In this document: piece after piece, positions 1-11,479 of the stretch
Layout: every line of letters starts with the position of its first letter
How positions within the stretch are numbered: the first letter of the stretch is position 1
Assembly: GCA_951213105.1 (NCBI GenBank)
Contig: OX578140.1
Coordinates: forward strand, 123,621,649 to 123,685,648
Length of the DNA stretch: 64,000 nt
Direction of reading: 5' to 3'
From: Amaurobius ferox
Lineage: Eukaryota > Arthropoda > Arachnida > Araneae > Amaurobiidae
Notes under the pieces: model-generated
Seen by the model: only the letters and a program-made list of their open reading frames with translations
What the model was told of the DNA's origin: nothing
The model's database searches: none
Position numbers and translations under genes: made by a program

Positions 1-292
1 TAAAGAAAGTAATAATAAGATGTTATAAGTTATATATGTATCCTCTAAAATAAAGATAGAATTCTATTGAATAATCAATGTTACTTTGTCGTGCATGGTA
101 TATTTATATTTTAAAACCAAACAATGATAATTTTTTCCAATTTTTGCAGCATTTATCTTCTGAATAGCACAGAAATTTAACATGAGTTGCCAGATAAAAA
201 ATTTAGGCAGTGTAAAATATTATTGCTAGTAAATAAGCATTTTGCACAGTTAAAATAGCAGTGAAATTGTTTGTTTCTACAAAGGGTTTATT
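1..292. other. AT-rich sequence, no feature seen
   Basis: I see no coding region, RNA gene or repeat boundary here. It is flanking DNA of the family A copy that starts at about 293. Confidence 0.5.
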
Positions 293-1560
293 TTTACTCT
301 CCTTATATACATATTATAATGTATAAGGAAAGTATTGTAACGGGGTCGAAAATTCGAATTTTAGTTTTCAACGGGAGAGCATGAACATGAATTAAATGTT
401 TTTGAGGTTATCTCTCTCTCTCTCTGTGTGTGTATCCGTTAGTCTGTGGAGACGATATCTCATGAATGAATGGAGCGTTTCAAACGAAATTTGATATAAA
501 AATTATAATCAGTGAGTGCTGAAAGCCTATTGTTTTTAAACGCAATTGAATGTTCAGAACCCTCCCAGATTTTGAAATGAAATTTTGAAAAATCATCAAA
601 AATCAAAATCTTCAATAAAGTGACTTAAATGATCATTTCTAATGTAATTTTTCATTAGAAAACAATTGATAAACTTTAGACACTAGTCTGAACTGTTCTC
701 GAGATATTGCACATTTTCCAAATAAATTTATCAAAAAATCACATAAAATTAAAAGAAAGTATTAACTATTGTGAAATTGCTCACTTTTCATATGTAATAT
801 TATGCAATAAATTTGTTATTATACTCGTAAATCTAGCTTGTTCCATTCCCAAGAGAAGATACATTGGGCAATAGTTTTGTAATTTGATGCCATTAGTCTT
901 TTAGCTACTATAAGAATAACCAATTTCTCCATCCATAATTCTTGGCAAAATTTTGGCTATGAAATTGGCGGAATATCCCAACCTGGCGGATTTTAAATGT
1001 TGCAAAACTGACGAAGATGTCGACAAATTGATGAAAATCCAATATCTTGGAAAGAATATAAGGATCTGTAATAAGAGAAGATAGTTTGGGTAATGGTTTT
1101 GTATTTGGACGTCATTAGTCATTTATCTATTATAAAAATAACTAATTTGTCCTTCCATAATGTCTGGCGAAATTTTGGTCACGAATTTGGCGGAATATTG
1201 CCAACTTAGCGAGTGTTTTAAATATTGTCAGATTGACAAAAATATCGTCAAATTGATAAAAATGATCCTAAATCAAGGAAAATGACAACTAATTGATGAA
1301 AATTCAATATCTTGGAAAGAATATAAGAATCTACTATAAGAATAGTCTATTTCTCCATCTGTAATGCTTGGCGAAATTTTGGCAGCATATTGCCAACTTG
1401 GCGAGTTTTTAAAATGTTGCTAAATTGTGATAAATCATAGGAAATGACTAATTGATGAGAATTAAATATCTTAGAAAGAACACCACAAACGATTATAAAA
1501 ATAACCCATTTTTCTGTCCGTCCGTAATGCTTGGCGAAAAATTTGGCGGGATGTCACAAA
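293..1560 (+). mobile_element. Family A element, 3'-truncated, with repeated 3' modules
   Basis: This copy opens with the family A palindrome (CCTTATATAC ... GTATAAGGAAAG), then the GGGGTCGAAAATTCGAATTT box, a short TC/TG microsatellite (about 410-432) and the conserved body with GTTCTCGAGATATTGCAC near 697. The 3' module, marked by 'cttggcgaaattttgg' and 'caatatcttggaaagaatata', occurs about four times in a row (862-1080, 1081-1330, 1331-1480 and 1481-1560), whereas other copies have it once. The usual 3' stem-loop (CCCACATCAGATTTT) is absent, so the 3' end is lost. It has no coding capacity and is more diverged than most copies, so it is probably old. Confidence 0.85.
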
Positions 1561-1574
1561 CTTGCGCTACGTAC

Positions 1575-1612
1575 TGCACATACTTCTTTGTGTGGGCTAC
1601 TAAGGGAGAATT
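1575..1612 (+). repeat. About 40-bp direct repeat, copy 1 (copy 2 at 2356-2397)
   Basis: The stretch holding CACATACTTCTTTGTGTGG and CTACTAAGGGAGAATTT recurs almost unchanged at 2356-2397, immediately upstream of the probable hAT start. It contains a small inverted pair (CACA...TGTG). Its origin is unknown. Confidence 0.7.
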
Positions 1613-2355
1613 TATATATTGATCCAATTTCATATATATATATTATGATTTGTTTTCAAACGGGGATGTTTTATTCTTCAGATCTGCTTGTGAAGATAAT
1701 TTTGTATAGAAAACACAGAAAGGAGAATTAAATTTAGAAAAATTAAGTGAATGGAGAATTAAATGTAATATTCTAATAGAATGTTTTGAGTAAGAATGTC
1801 ATTTTGAATACTGCAGGAATTTGCACATATATTCAGTCATGGGCAAAGTCGAGTATATCTGCTATTAACAGTATACATAAAATTGTACGTTATACATCTA
1901 TCTGTCTGTTTATTATTTAACAAAGCTTAATTTTACAAGTATCTAAGCAGTTTTCCTAATTAATGTGCCAACAATAAAATTTTAAAACAAACTAAGAAAA
2001 CTCTAAAAGGTTTGCTGACAGTTATAATTAGCAATAAAACAATTTAGAATCCAGTTAGCTTTAATTGAAAAGCAATTTAGACAAGAAAGAAAAATATAAT
2101 TTAAATGCCACATATTTAAAATTCTAAGTAATTTTAAATGACATGGTAATAAGCAAAAAATGTTAAGCACTTATTTCTAAAGAGCATTTGCAATATCCAA
2201 ATCCAATATGTAGTATATGTGTCTAATGTAGTATATATCCAATGTAATAAGGTATATAATCAAAGGTATGCAGGTCAAAATTCTTATTAAATCATGAACT
2301 AACATATTAGACACTCAAAAATACGATAAAGGACCATTGTTTAGGAAAAAAAACC
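1613..2355. other. AT-rich sequence, no feature seen
   Basis: Low-complexity AT-rich DNA. The only open frame running in (1531-1731) begins inside the degenerate family A tail and resembles no protein I know. Confidence 0.5.
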
Positions 2356-2397
2356 CGCTGCACATACTTCTTTGTGTGGACTACTAAGGGAGAATTT
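2356..2397 (+). repeat. About 40-bp direct repeat, copy 2
   Basis: Second copy of the 1575-1612 sequence. It ends just before the degenerate terminal repeat proposed for the hAT element. Confidence 0.7.
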
Positions 2398-3121
2398 TCC
2401 AGAAAAGGTCAGGCGGGGAAATTCGAAGGCCAAATTTGGGCCTACAGCTACCTGCACTTCTAAGTGCGAAGGGGGGGGGGCAGTAGTTCGGCTTCTAGTA
2501 TCGGGGGTGACGTTTGTACTCGAGCGAGAGGTAAACAATCAGTGACTCATCGTCATTCAACAGGCAACCAATCCTATCCACTTCCGTGCCGGTCGGCTGT
2601 TAGTCACCCTACGTCAATCTGTTGAGTTCACTTTTGTTACATTTTTTAGTTCATTGATTGATTGTGATTATCTTCTCTATTATATTGAGTTTGGTAAGTA
2701 ACGTAAACGTTATGATGGATGGTATTTGTTTGTATTTGTACGTTAAGCCAAAACTGCAAAATAGCGAAATTAAGTAAAACATTTCATTCATAAGAAATTC
2801 CCATCGCGAAGATTATAGCACTTGACTCGTGTTCAGCGGGAGTAGAATAGTGGTACATTATTGAAAAGGTATTTCAATTTTCATGGCTGATAAATGGAAA
2901 TAATAAATATTTCTCTTTACTGACTCTCTAGCATAGCCTCTCCCATTTTTTTGTATTATTCACCGTATTCTTGTTCGCACTTATGAAAGAGTTATTTTTT
3001 TTCTTCACAAGGGAACCTCTTTTGGAGATGTGGATGAACTTGATTTTGAAAAAAAGTAGAGTATACTCTGATTCTGATAGCAGTTTCGAAAGCGAAGAAC
3101 AAACACAAACTGAAAAGGAAT

Positions 3122-5173
3122 AAACAGGAAAGACAAGTCACTGAACTTCTCACTAAAAAGCACAGAGAAAGTGAAGAAGATAAATTTGAAGAAGTCAAGT
3201 TAGAAGACAAATTAGAAGGAGATGGCAGATCAGAAGGGGAACAAATAAGTAGTAATATTTTGTATAATGATATATCTGATCGGCCTTTTCCTGTTTCAGA
3301 TAGTTTAAGAGTTGATTTAATTAAAAGGGGTTGCGAAGCGTATCAGAACAAAGAGGGTCCATTTGGTACAGTTATAAGATCAGGTGATAAAATAAAGGGT
3401 TCAATCCGCCAACTAACATCTGATTGGTTCTACATCAGTCTACCAAATGATGAGAAAATACTGAGAACCTGGATGGCCTACTCTACAAAAAAACAAAGTC
3501 TGCACTGTTTTTGCTGTAGGCTCTTTGGCACTGATAAAAATTTGAGTGGCAATCCATCAAAGTTTATGACTGGTTTTTCAATCTTGGTGGAAACTTCATC
3601 CGAAAGTGTTAGTGTTAAAAGTGTTAGTGTTAGTGTGTCCGAAAGTGTTAAGCGAGAGTGTTCAGTAAAAGATTTTATTTGATATTAAGGAAGTAGAATA
3701 TTATAGCATTATCTTTGACAGTATATCAGACACTTCGCACATTGATCAGATGTGTGAAACAGTTCGATATGTTCATATCGAGAATAAAAAGTAGAAATAA
3801 AAGAGTTATTTATAGGCTATTTTCAGCTAACTAGAAAGAAAACCCTTGACATTACAGAAGACATTATAAAGGCAATTGGACAGGACGGGCTGGATATCAC
3901 ATTGTGTCGAGGTCAGGGGTATGACAATGCCTCTACAATGGCTGGAGTGCACTCTGCAGTCCAAACAAGGATTCGTAAACTTAATCCTAAAGCATTATTT
4001 GTTCCTTGTACAAATCACTCTCTTAATCTGTGTGGAGTGCATTCTTTTGCAACCGTTCCACAATGTGTTATCTTTTTTTGGGACCTTAGAAAGTCTGTAC
4101 TGTTTTTCTCTCGGTTTCCGCACACAAGTAGGTGATTCTTGTAACTAATGTTAGAGTTACAGTCAAGAGACTTTTAGATACAAGATGGAGTACTCACTAT
4201 GAAGCTGTAAAACCTGTATATGTTAATTTCAAGAAAATTGTTGATGCTATAGAAGAACTTTGTGATCCCACAGAAACTGTCGAAACCAGAGGAGCAGCGC
4301 AAACGCTTTTGCCAGCAATATGGGATTTTTCTTTTTTATGTGTTTTATACTTCTGGAGTAATGTCTTAGAAGTAAACCACACTCAAAAATACTTGCAGAT
4401 CGTTGGAACCAGTTTTGAGAAGTGTATTATCAAAATGAGAAGTCTGAAGACCTTTTTGAAAGACAAAAGAAATGAGATCTTGGAGATAGCACAGCAGTTT
4501 GCAATGAACACTTGTCAAGAGATGGACATTCCTTTAATGAAAAGAAGAACCGCCAGAAAGAAGAAAATGATGCCTGGAGAAAAGGCTGAAGATGAACCAC
4601 TCACGTTGAATGAAGAATTGAAAAATCAATGTTGGATGCATTGACAGGTCTTATCAAGAAATCGACAATCGCTGCAAAGGCATGGAAAGTATAGCAGCTC
4701 GGTTTGCAGTTCTCGAGCCCAAGAATCTGATCACAACTTCAGAAGACGAACTTCCACAGTTATTACAAAACGTAGTCGTAAACTATGATGAACTTTCTGA
4801 AGATAGAATTCTTAGAGAGATTCCACGACTAAAAAGACATTTACAAGTTGCCGAAGTTTCAAAAGAAGATTCTCTGGAATGGTCTTCTTTAAGATTTTTA
4901 GAGTTTGTTGTTGAATATGAACTTTCAGATTCTGTACCAAATCTGACTTTAGCCTTAAGATTCTTGTTAGCGTTATGTGTTTCAGTTACATCATGTGAGA
5001 AGAGTTTTTCAAAACTAAAATTAATGAAGATTTATCTTAGGTCCACCATGAGTCAAGCTCGGCTCTCTGGCTTAGCTATCTTGTCAAATGAAAACAATGT
5101 AGTGAAAGGAATTGATTTTGATGATGTGATTTCAAAATTTGCAGAGAGCAAAGTTAGGAAAAAAAGGTTTTAA
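3122..5173 (+). pseudogene. hAT transposase relic, ZMYM1-like
   Basis: Reading pieces in different frames match, in order, the hAT transposases often annotated as zinc finger MYM-type protein 1-like. Codons 3122-3682 give an acidic N-terminus, then a TTF-type zinc-finger segment with WMAYSTKKQSLHCFCCRLF. A region near 3705-3875 retains a piece ending in IGYFQLTRKK. Next comes the hallmark CRGQGYDNAS (3902 on) followed by FVPCTNHSLNLCGVH. The middle lies at 4132-4644, and the C-terminal dimerisation region at 4682-5173 has CEKSFSKLKLMK and RLSGLAILS. Stops and frame changes occur at about 3683, 3795, 4090 and 4644, and a GTGTTAGT-rich stretch (3605-3660) has been inserted or expanded. Intact family members run as one frame of several hundred residues, so this copy makes no working transposase. 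Confidence 0.85.
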
Positions 5174-5311
5174 GTGCTTATGCTCACAGTGTAAAAAATC
5201 ACATATACAATCAAGTACAAAGTGCTCACAGTAACTAAACCAGAAAATAACACTTGCAACTGTAAGTATCTTATTTTCCCTTCTTTTAATAATTTCAGTG
5301 TGTGTGTGTGT

Positions 5312-5373
5312 GTGGGGAGGGGGGTGACAAGAAATTTTCCGCACCGGGTACCAACTGACCTTGCTACGCCTCT
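5312..5373 (-). repeat. hAT 3' terminal inverted repeat
   Basis: Read on the minus strand it starts CAGAGGCGTAGCAAGG and runs into a C-rich tract and a (CA)n stretch. A CAG start followed by GGCGTAG is typical of this hAT group. It sits about 140 bp past the stop of the transposase relic, the expected place. Confidence 0.7.
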
Positions 5374-6021
5374 GGTTGGAAAGTGTTCAAAATGATTCAG
5401 AGACAATATTATTTGGGGGTTCAAGAATTTTTGTCTGCGTTTATAACCAATTAGTTACTGATTGCGTAATCCTTATGTAAGTACCAAATATCGTTCTAAA
5501 TTATTTATGAATTCCCTCAAAATATCCCGTTTAAACTCAGGGACACACATAAACACACGGGTGTTACTTCAAAAACATTCTATTAGAGCACAGAGCTGAT
5601 CAAAACGTCTAAAATGTTGGAAACTGTTGGAATTCGACTTATGTTGGAATGAAAAAAAAAAAAAAAGGTTGGAATGTTGGAATTCGACTTATCGTACATA
5701 TCCTTCTATACATTAATGCAACGCAACGAGTATGCGCTGAGATTCTTTCACTTAAGATTCATGGACTTAAATATGTTTCTGTTGTTGACGCGGTTTCTCA
5801 GCGACTATTTGACCTATGAGCGCAAAATTTGGAGGAAGAAACTTTTGTTGAGGATGATACGTTGAGGAAGAAATTTTTGGTTATGAGTCTAGGTCCAGCA
5901 ATGCTTATTATTGAACAACAACTGGTTATTATACTCAAAAGCATTATTAAGATAATAGAACTTAGTATGGAGATATTTTAGGATTTATGATGAAGCAATT
6001 ACGTACATTTTCCCATATTTT
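5374..6021. other. Unassigned sequence with a small local duplication
   Basis: No gene is recognised. GTTGGAATTCGACTTAT occurs twice (about 5627 and 5677) on either side of an A-run, a simple local duplication. The rest is AT-rich. Confidence 0.5.
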
Positions 6022-6966
6022 TATTTTCCTTGCTATACATGGTAATGTATAGGGAAAGTATTGGTATCATGCCGAAAATCGCAACTCGAGTTTTCGATGG
6101 ATCTACACGTTTCGGGACCTCTAGAATACGATAAAACCATTTTTAGCTTGACGTCTGTCTGTGCGTCCGTCTGTCTGTCTGTGTATATGTGTGTCTGTCT
6201 GTGTGTCTATCTGTCTGTCTGTGCAGATTTTGTATTCACTCTAACTCAAAAACTAATAGACCGAATTTCCTTAAATTTGGTAGGTAAATCACTTGGGTGT
6301 GATCCTGGTGCTGATTAGTTTTTTGGTATGATTCGGGATAAAAGAACCCGCCTTTTTTTGTGAATTGGTCCGCAAAACTTGCTTGTATCCACTCTAGCTG
6401 AAAAACTAATGCTACAAATTTTATAAAATTTGGTATAAGTCACCCTGATGCTGATTAGATTTTGGTACGATTCGGAAAAAAATAACCTGCCTTTTTTTGC
6501 GAAATGTCCCACAAAAATCGTCAAAATTAAAATAAAATACTACGTATGCTCAAATATATCAATTAAATGCTTGTTTCAACATAATTTTTAACAATGAGAA
6601 GAATAAAACCAACTACATTACACTAGGACAAGCCGTTCTAGAGATATATTAGTTTTTTCGCATTTACGCTGCGACAGAGTTGAAAAAACGTCTAGTTACC
6701 AACTGAGAACGAAAATTGAATTAAAAGTGCCAATTCAATGTCATTTTAAATAATTATGGACGTCATTTTGTGTAATTAAACCGTTGTGCAAGCCGGTCTC
6801 GAGATATTTTAGTTTTTTCGCATTTTTGCTATGCCGATTTTGAGTTCCTTATTTATGTGCGTTATTTACTGCAATTAAATTAAATTTAATGAATTATTAA
6901 TGAAATGAAGAGATAATGAATTTGAGTCTGCAGGGAAAGTCATGTGCTGCCCACATCAGATTTTTT
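6022..6966 (+). mobile_element. Family B element, copy 1
   Basis: Family B starts with a palindrome around 'ctttcc..tacatggtaatgta..ggaaag', then CGAAAATCGCAACTCGAG, a CTGT/TGTG microsatellite (6157-6225), paired blocks with 'aaactaatagaccgaatttc', and CGTTCTAGAGATAT with TTTTTTCGCATTT. It ends with GCAGGGAAAGT, the stem-loop ATGTG-CTGCC-CACAT and CAGATTTTTT. It is non-coding. The next B copy begins in the same T-run. This copy also keeps a segment at about 6741-6772 that serves as the empty site for the A insertion at 16372-18533. Confidence 0.85.
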
Positions 6967-7731
6967 ACTTTCCCTGCAATACATGGTAATGTATAGGGAA
7001 AGTATTGGAATCATGCCGAAAATCGCAACTCGAGTTTTCGTCGGATCTACACGTTTCGAGACCTCTAGAATACGAAAAACTATTTTTAGCGTGACGTCTG
7101 TGTGTGTGTCTGTGTATCTGTGTGTCTGTCTGTGCAGATTTTGTATCCACTCTAACTAAAAAACTTAGTGACTGAATTTCATAAAATTTGGTAGGCAAGT
7201 CACTTGTGGGCGAATTTGGTGCTGCTTAGTTTTGGGTACGATTCGGGATAAAAGAACTCGCCTTTTTTGAGAAATGACCCGCAAAAATTATCTGTATCCA
7301 CTTTAGCTGAAAAACTAATAGACCGAATTTCACAAAATTCGGTAGATAAATCGTTTGTGGATCACCCTGGTGCTGATTAGATTTGGGTATCATTCGGAAA
7401 AGAATAACCTGTCTTTCTTTGCGAAATGGCCCGCAAAAATCGTCAAAATCTAAAATAAAAACTACGTATGCTTAAATATATCCATTAAATGCTTGTCTTA
7501 TAAGTAATCTTTAACGAAGAAAATAATAAGACCAACCCCATTACACTAGGTCTAGCCGTTCTCGAGATATTTTAGTTTTTTCGTATTTTCTCTACGCCAC
7601 CTTTAAAAATAAGTCTAGTTACCAAATGAGAACGAAAATTGAATTAAAAGTGAATTAAATTTAATTAAAATAAAGAGAACGTGAGTATAAGTCTGCAGGG
7701 AAAGTCACGTGCTGCCCACATCAGATTTTTT
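6967..7731 (+). mobile_element. Family B element, copy 2, abutting copy 1
   Basis: It starts ACTTTCCCTGCAATACATGG directly after the T-run that ends copy 1, in the same orientation, and ends at 7731 with CCCACATCAGATTTTTT. It is shorter than copy 1, with deletions in the 3' half. It contains CGTTCTCGAGATATTTTAG near 7558. Confidence 0.85.
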
Positions 7732-7794
7732 CGGTTTCCTTCAATATGAAACATAAGTTTCGCCATGAATACTTCTATATAAAGAACGTCTTTT

Positions 7795-7990
7795 ATGTTT
7801 GTCTGTCTGTGACGCTTGGCAATAAATGTTGCGACAAATTGTACGCCATTAAATTACATTAGCGGTAAATACTGTGACTTTTCGGAAAACGTTAAAATGA
7901 AAATTAGCGCCAAATTGACATAAATATCATCAAATTTACAAAAATGTCTTCAAATTCAGGAAAATTCAACATTACGGAAAATTAAGTAGA
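7795..7990 (+). repeat. Degenerate family A-like fragment
   Basis: A short TCTGTCTGTGACGCTTGGC stretch is followed by 'gcgccaaattgac' and 'atcatcaaatttac' motifs like the 3' third of family A, but no termini are visible. It is probably an old A-related remnant. Confidence 0.4.
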
Positions 7991-8730
7991 TTTGAAACAT
8001 TGTAATGACTGACTTCAAACTTTTCTCTTAACCTGTTGTCAAATATTAAACAATTTACAAAAAGCTATTCAATAAAGAAATATTTTATAATATTTTTGAA
8101 TAAGCTTCGCATCTGCGGTTCAGTTTAGGAATGGGTTTGACTCAGTGTAGATCTATGTATGTTGGGGGAAGTAATGTTGTTAGAATTTTAAGTTACATAA
8201 TTACAGTAAGATCTTGACAACGAATGAAATATTTAATGAGAACAAATGTTTGAATTTGATAATACCACAAGAAAGAACGTGAGAAAATTATTATAGAATG
8301 CAGCAGCTATATTTATTATTTAATTAGTTAATATGTAAAAAGTCAGTAGAAATTGAGGTCATTTACTGTCTATGAATGTTTAATAATATGGCTACCCACT
8401 CCCTCGCTGTAAGGTGTATTAAAAGGGTAGGGGGGAAGAATTAAAATGATTAAACGGAACCCGAATGCTGAAATTTTGGAAATCATTGACTCAAAATTTT
8501 CATGCCAGAGTCTTCACCACCAGAGGTGGGAGTTAAACTCCCAATTCAAGATAGGAACTACCGAGACGAGACAGAAACGGTATAATTCTTTTCTTGAACC
8601 GGAGGCCTGTGAACCATTTATACAGCCGACTTGAGATTTACTGTTAATGGACCTTCCAACTACACCCCTTGCCGTGGTATGATTATGATACTGCAATTAC
8701 ATTGATGTCATAATGATTGATCATGCAGAC
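7991..8730. other. Unassigned sequence
   Basis: No gene or repeat boundary is recognised. The small open frames at 8446-8696 overlap on both strands and match no family I know. Confidence 0.5.
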
Positions 8731-9183
8731 ACCATAGGTGGACGGAGACTTTCTCTTTCAGGATTTGCCAAGATAGGCAATTTTTTCTCGAATGTCCATG
8801 AACCACACTACAAGTACTTATGATTTTCATGTGGACCCCTACCTTTCACCTCCTCAAGATAGGCTGTTGTTATACAATTGAAGTCATTACGCACCATAGG
8901 TGGATGGAGACTTTCTCTTTCAACATTTGCTAAGATTAGCAACTATTTTCTTCAATTATATGTCCGTGAACCACACAACCAAATACTTTTGGTTGTTCAT
9001 GTGGACCTCCCACCTTTCATCTGCTCATGGTAGGATTTTGTTATACGATTGTTGTCATCCCGCAACATAGGTGGACGGAGACTTTCTTTTCCAAGATTTT
9101 TCTAAGATAAGCAATTGTTTTCTTGAATTATATGTTCGTGAACCACACAACCAAAAACTTTTGGTTGTTCACGTGGACGACGT
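8731..9183 (+). repeat. Three-unit tandem repeat, about 162-171 bp per unit
   Basis: Units begin at 8731, 8893 and 9064 with 'acataggtgga.ggagactttct'. Each carries 'gtgaaccacacaaccaaa' facing 'ttttggttgttcacgtgg', a self-complementary arm that is degenerate in unit 1 and strong in units 2 and 3. There is no coding potential. It is a short local satellite array or the repeated interior of an unknown element. Confidence 0.85.
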
Positions 9184-9226
9184 CTACAAAATACGTCCCC
9201 CTCCTTGGGGGGAGGTACTTTGTAGA
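9184..9226. repeat. Imperfect inverted repeat, strong hairpin
   Basis: CTACAAAATACGTCCCCCT pairs with GGGGGGAGGTACTTTGTAG across a few bases, giving a stem of about 19 bp with two mismatches. It lies directly at the end of the three-unit tandem repeat. Confidence 0.8.
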
Positions 9227-10840
9227 TAATGTTCACCTATTACTGAAAATAAAATCTTTTACGAACTAAAAAATGGAACTGTTGTTACCAACTCACAGCT
9301 CTTTCTCACAAGGAAAGATGGGCAAGGGGCCATGTCGTTTTGTTCTGTTATTGGTTCTCAAACCGATGACGTATATTTGTCTGGACAAGGAGAAGAAGGG
9401 GTAAAATGTCTGCCACATCTCACGGGATACTGCACAATTTCTAGAGGAATAGTTGAAAAAAATTTTTTAAACAAAAAATAAGGAATAGTTGAAAGAGTGT
9501 CGAAAAGCCAAACTACTCGACTGACCCGAGAGTTTACAGCAGCCGTTTGAATGTCCGGGAACGAGGTGAAGGAAGGAGTGTGGAGGCGTAACTTGTCTCA
9601 TTAAATTTGACAGAGAAATAATCTAAACTGGCACTCTGACATAAAAAATGGCTTTGCTATAGTAAAGATATCCTTAATTGGAAGGAATATGTGAGCGGTC
9701 TTTGAATTCTGAGAATGTTCTTTGTGACTTATAGATATAGGGCCATAAGATGGGAATCCTAAATGGAATAAGACTCGAGTGTTTTTGTTTATTGCTTTTT
9801 TCTTGTATACCTTTGACTGCAGTGTGAGAAATATCTTTTTGAAAAAACAGCTGTAAATTGAGAAAGTTCTCCATACAGCAAAATGTATGATTTAGGTACA
9901 AATAAAAAAAGCAAAATAGTGTTATCGTGAGTTTAAAATATAAACTATCACAAGTGCATCCTCGAAAAAGTTTGTTTATTTATTTATGCTTAAATGCATT
10001 GTTTAAGTTTTTATTCACTGATTTTGAGTGTGATTTTTTTGTTTACTTTTACTAACTGCACTCTGTATTTTGTACAGTATTCTTGATTCCAGAACTTTTC
10101 ATGAAACTGCTGATTAAACGAAATTTTGTTTTATATAGAATATATCACTAAAATATTATCGGCACATATTAACTGTCCGCATAAATATTTCATTTTATAC
10201 TTTTATCATGATGGGTAATAACTTTTATATATTTAGGGCTTAACAAATGACTGTCCATATGACTGCCATTAAAAATGACCAATGACCCATAAATAAAATT
10301 GAAAATTTAAATTTGATACGGCAGAATTAAGGTCGATACGAAATCTACATCGAAAAGTTATTTCAATTTTTGAAAATTTTTCTGATCACTTTTTCACTTG
10401 ATGAATTAGTGATTCTTAATGAAATAATCTAATTAATATTCTACACATTCCCCACTTTCATATTTATAGAAAATAAGTACTATTTTATAAAGAGAACTCT
10501 GAATGAAAAAAATGGGCGTAGCTATTGATACACGTTGGGTCTTTTTACAATTTAATCTTATCAATATATTTTAACGAATGCTTTTCATTATAACTGAACA
10601 CAATTATCAGGATTTTCAATTTGTTTAATTTATGATAGGGTTGTATCCATCCCAAAGTAGTATATAAATAGTAGTATATATCCCAAAGTAGAGTATAAAA
10701 GTAAAAAAAGCTATTTTAAAAAATTATACGAAATGTTGATGAGATAAAATAATGGACCCCTGAATAATTGCGACTCACTTATGTGGCAGTAAAATCAGAT
10801 TTTACTGATATATTGTGTGTTTTATTAAGTTACTATGTTG
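9227..10840. other. Unassigned AT-rich sequence
   Basis: No gene, RNA or repeat is recognised. The open frame at 9674-9901 (minus) lacks features of any family I know. Confidence 0.5.
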
Positions 10841-11354
10841 TGAGTTACTAGCACTGATATTTTTAGAAATGAATATGTGAAAGAAGGCCCTTGCAACACC
10901 ACTCTGGCTTACATTCAAGGAAAAACTTTCCCACGAGAAAGAATGTTTTAAGGCAATGAGCTTGCAGCTGTACAATTCTACGAACATTCCTCAAAAGGAA
11001 AGGCAGATATGGTTAAAAATTTTGTTGCCAAGAAGCACACAAAGGAGGTGGAATGTAGTTGCACTGTACATAGAAAAAAAAAATGCTTTTACGACACTGC
11101 TACAATGCCAATTAAGCGCAGTTCTAACTGTCAAATATCAAGAGTTAGTGCTGCCGGGCACGCCTTCACCTCTATCTTCTGCTGCTCGAGGTCGAGGCAG
11201 AGCAGAAACAGTATAGCACGATTTCATTTTTATTTTTTTTGTAAGACCACACAAACTCAGGGGGTGGCGCTTGCTCACGTGATCCACACAGATGTTCCAG
11301 CAAAAGGACACAAGGACAAAAAAAGCAGGAACTTTTTCACGCCTGTATTAGTAG

Positions 11355-11472
11355 GCCAACGGACCTACCGTGCAGAAAACACCGGTTCTCGTTAGATCAC
11401 CGAAGTTAAGCAGCATCAGGCGCGGTTAGTACTTGGGTTCGTGACCACATGGGAACACCGAGTGCTGTTGCC
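11355..11472 (+). rRNA. 5S rRNA-like sequence (retroposed, probably a pseudogene)
   Basis: It starts GCCAACGG and ends near CTGTTGCC, which can pair as the closing helix. The core contains CCGGTTCTCGT, GATCACCGAAGTTAAGCAGC (internal box A region), 'ggcgcggttagtacttggg' and GGGAACACCG, all hallmark 5S segments in the right order and spacing. Length is normal. The box C region is changed: the usual GGATGGGTGACC type reads GGGTTCGTGACC. It lies at the head of a retroposon and there is no 5S tandem array, so I treat it as a mobile copy. Whether its internal promoter still works is unknown. Confidence 0.88.
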
Positions 11473-11479
11473 ACATTTC

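Larger units (their letters stand above)
2400..5373 (+). mobile_element. Decayed hAT element (ZMYM1-like type)
   Basis: The 3' boundary is well supported: the complement of 5312-5373 begins CAGAGGCGTAGCAAGGTCAG, a hAT-type terminal sequence of the kind found on ZMYM1-like hAT elements. The 5' boundary is inferred from 2400-2425, which reads CAGA...AAGGTCAG...GCGG...AAATT, like the same terminus with two internal deletions. The 8 bp on each side do not match, so no TSD supports the 5' end. Between a non-coding 5' part and the transposase relic there is a good splice donor (GGTAAGTA at about 2692) and a pyrimidine-rich acceptor near 2930 that could frame an old intron. The transposase is broken and the element is dead. 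Confidence 0.6.

Noticed and set aside
2392..5381. 8-bp TSD for the hAT element
   Set aside because: The 8 bp left of 2400 and right of 5373 do not match, so the 5' end remains provisional.
11355..11472. Ordinary genomic 5S rRNA gene
   Set aside because: It lies inside a TSD-bounded retroposon with a changed box C region and no neighbouring 5S units.
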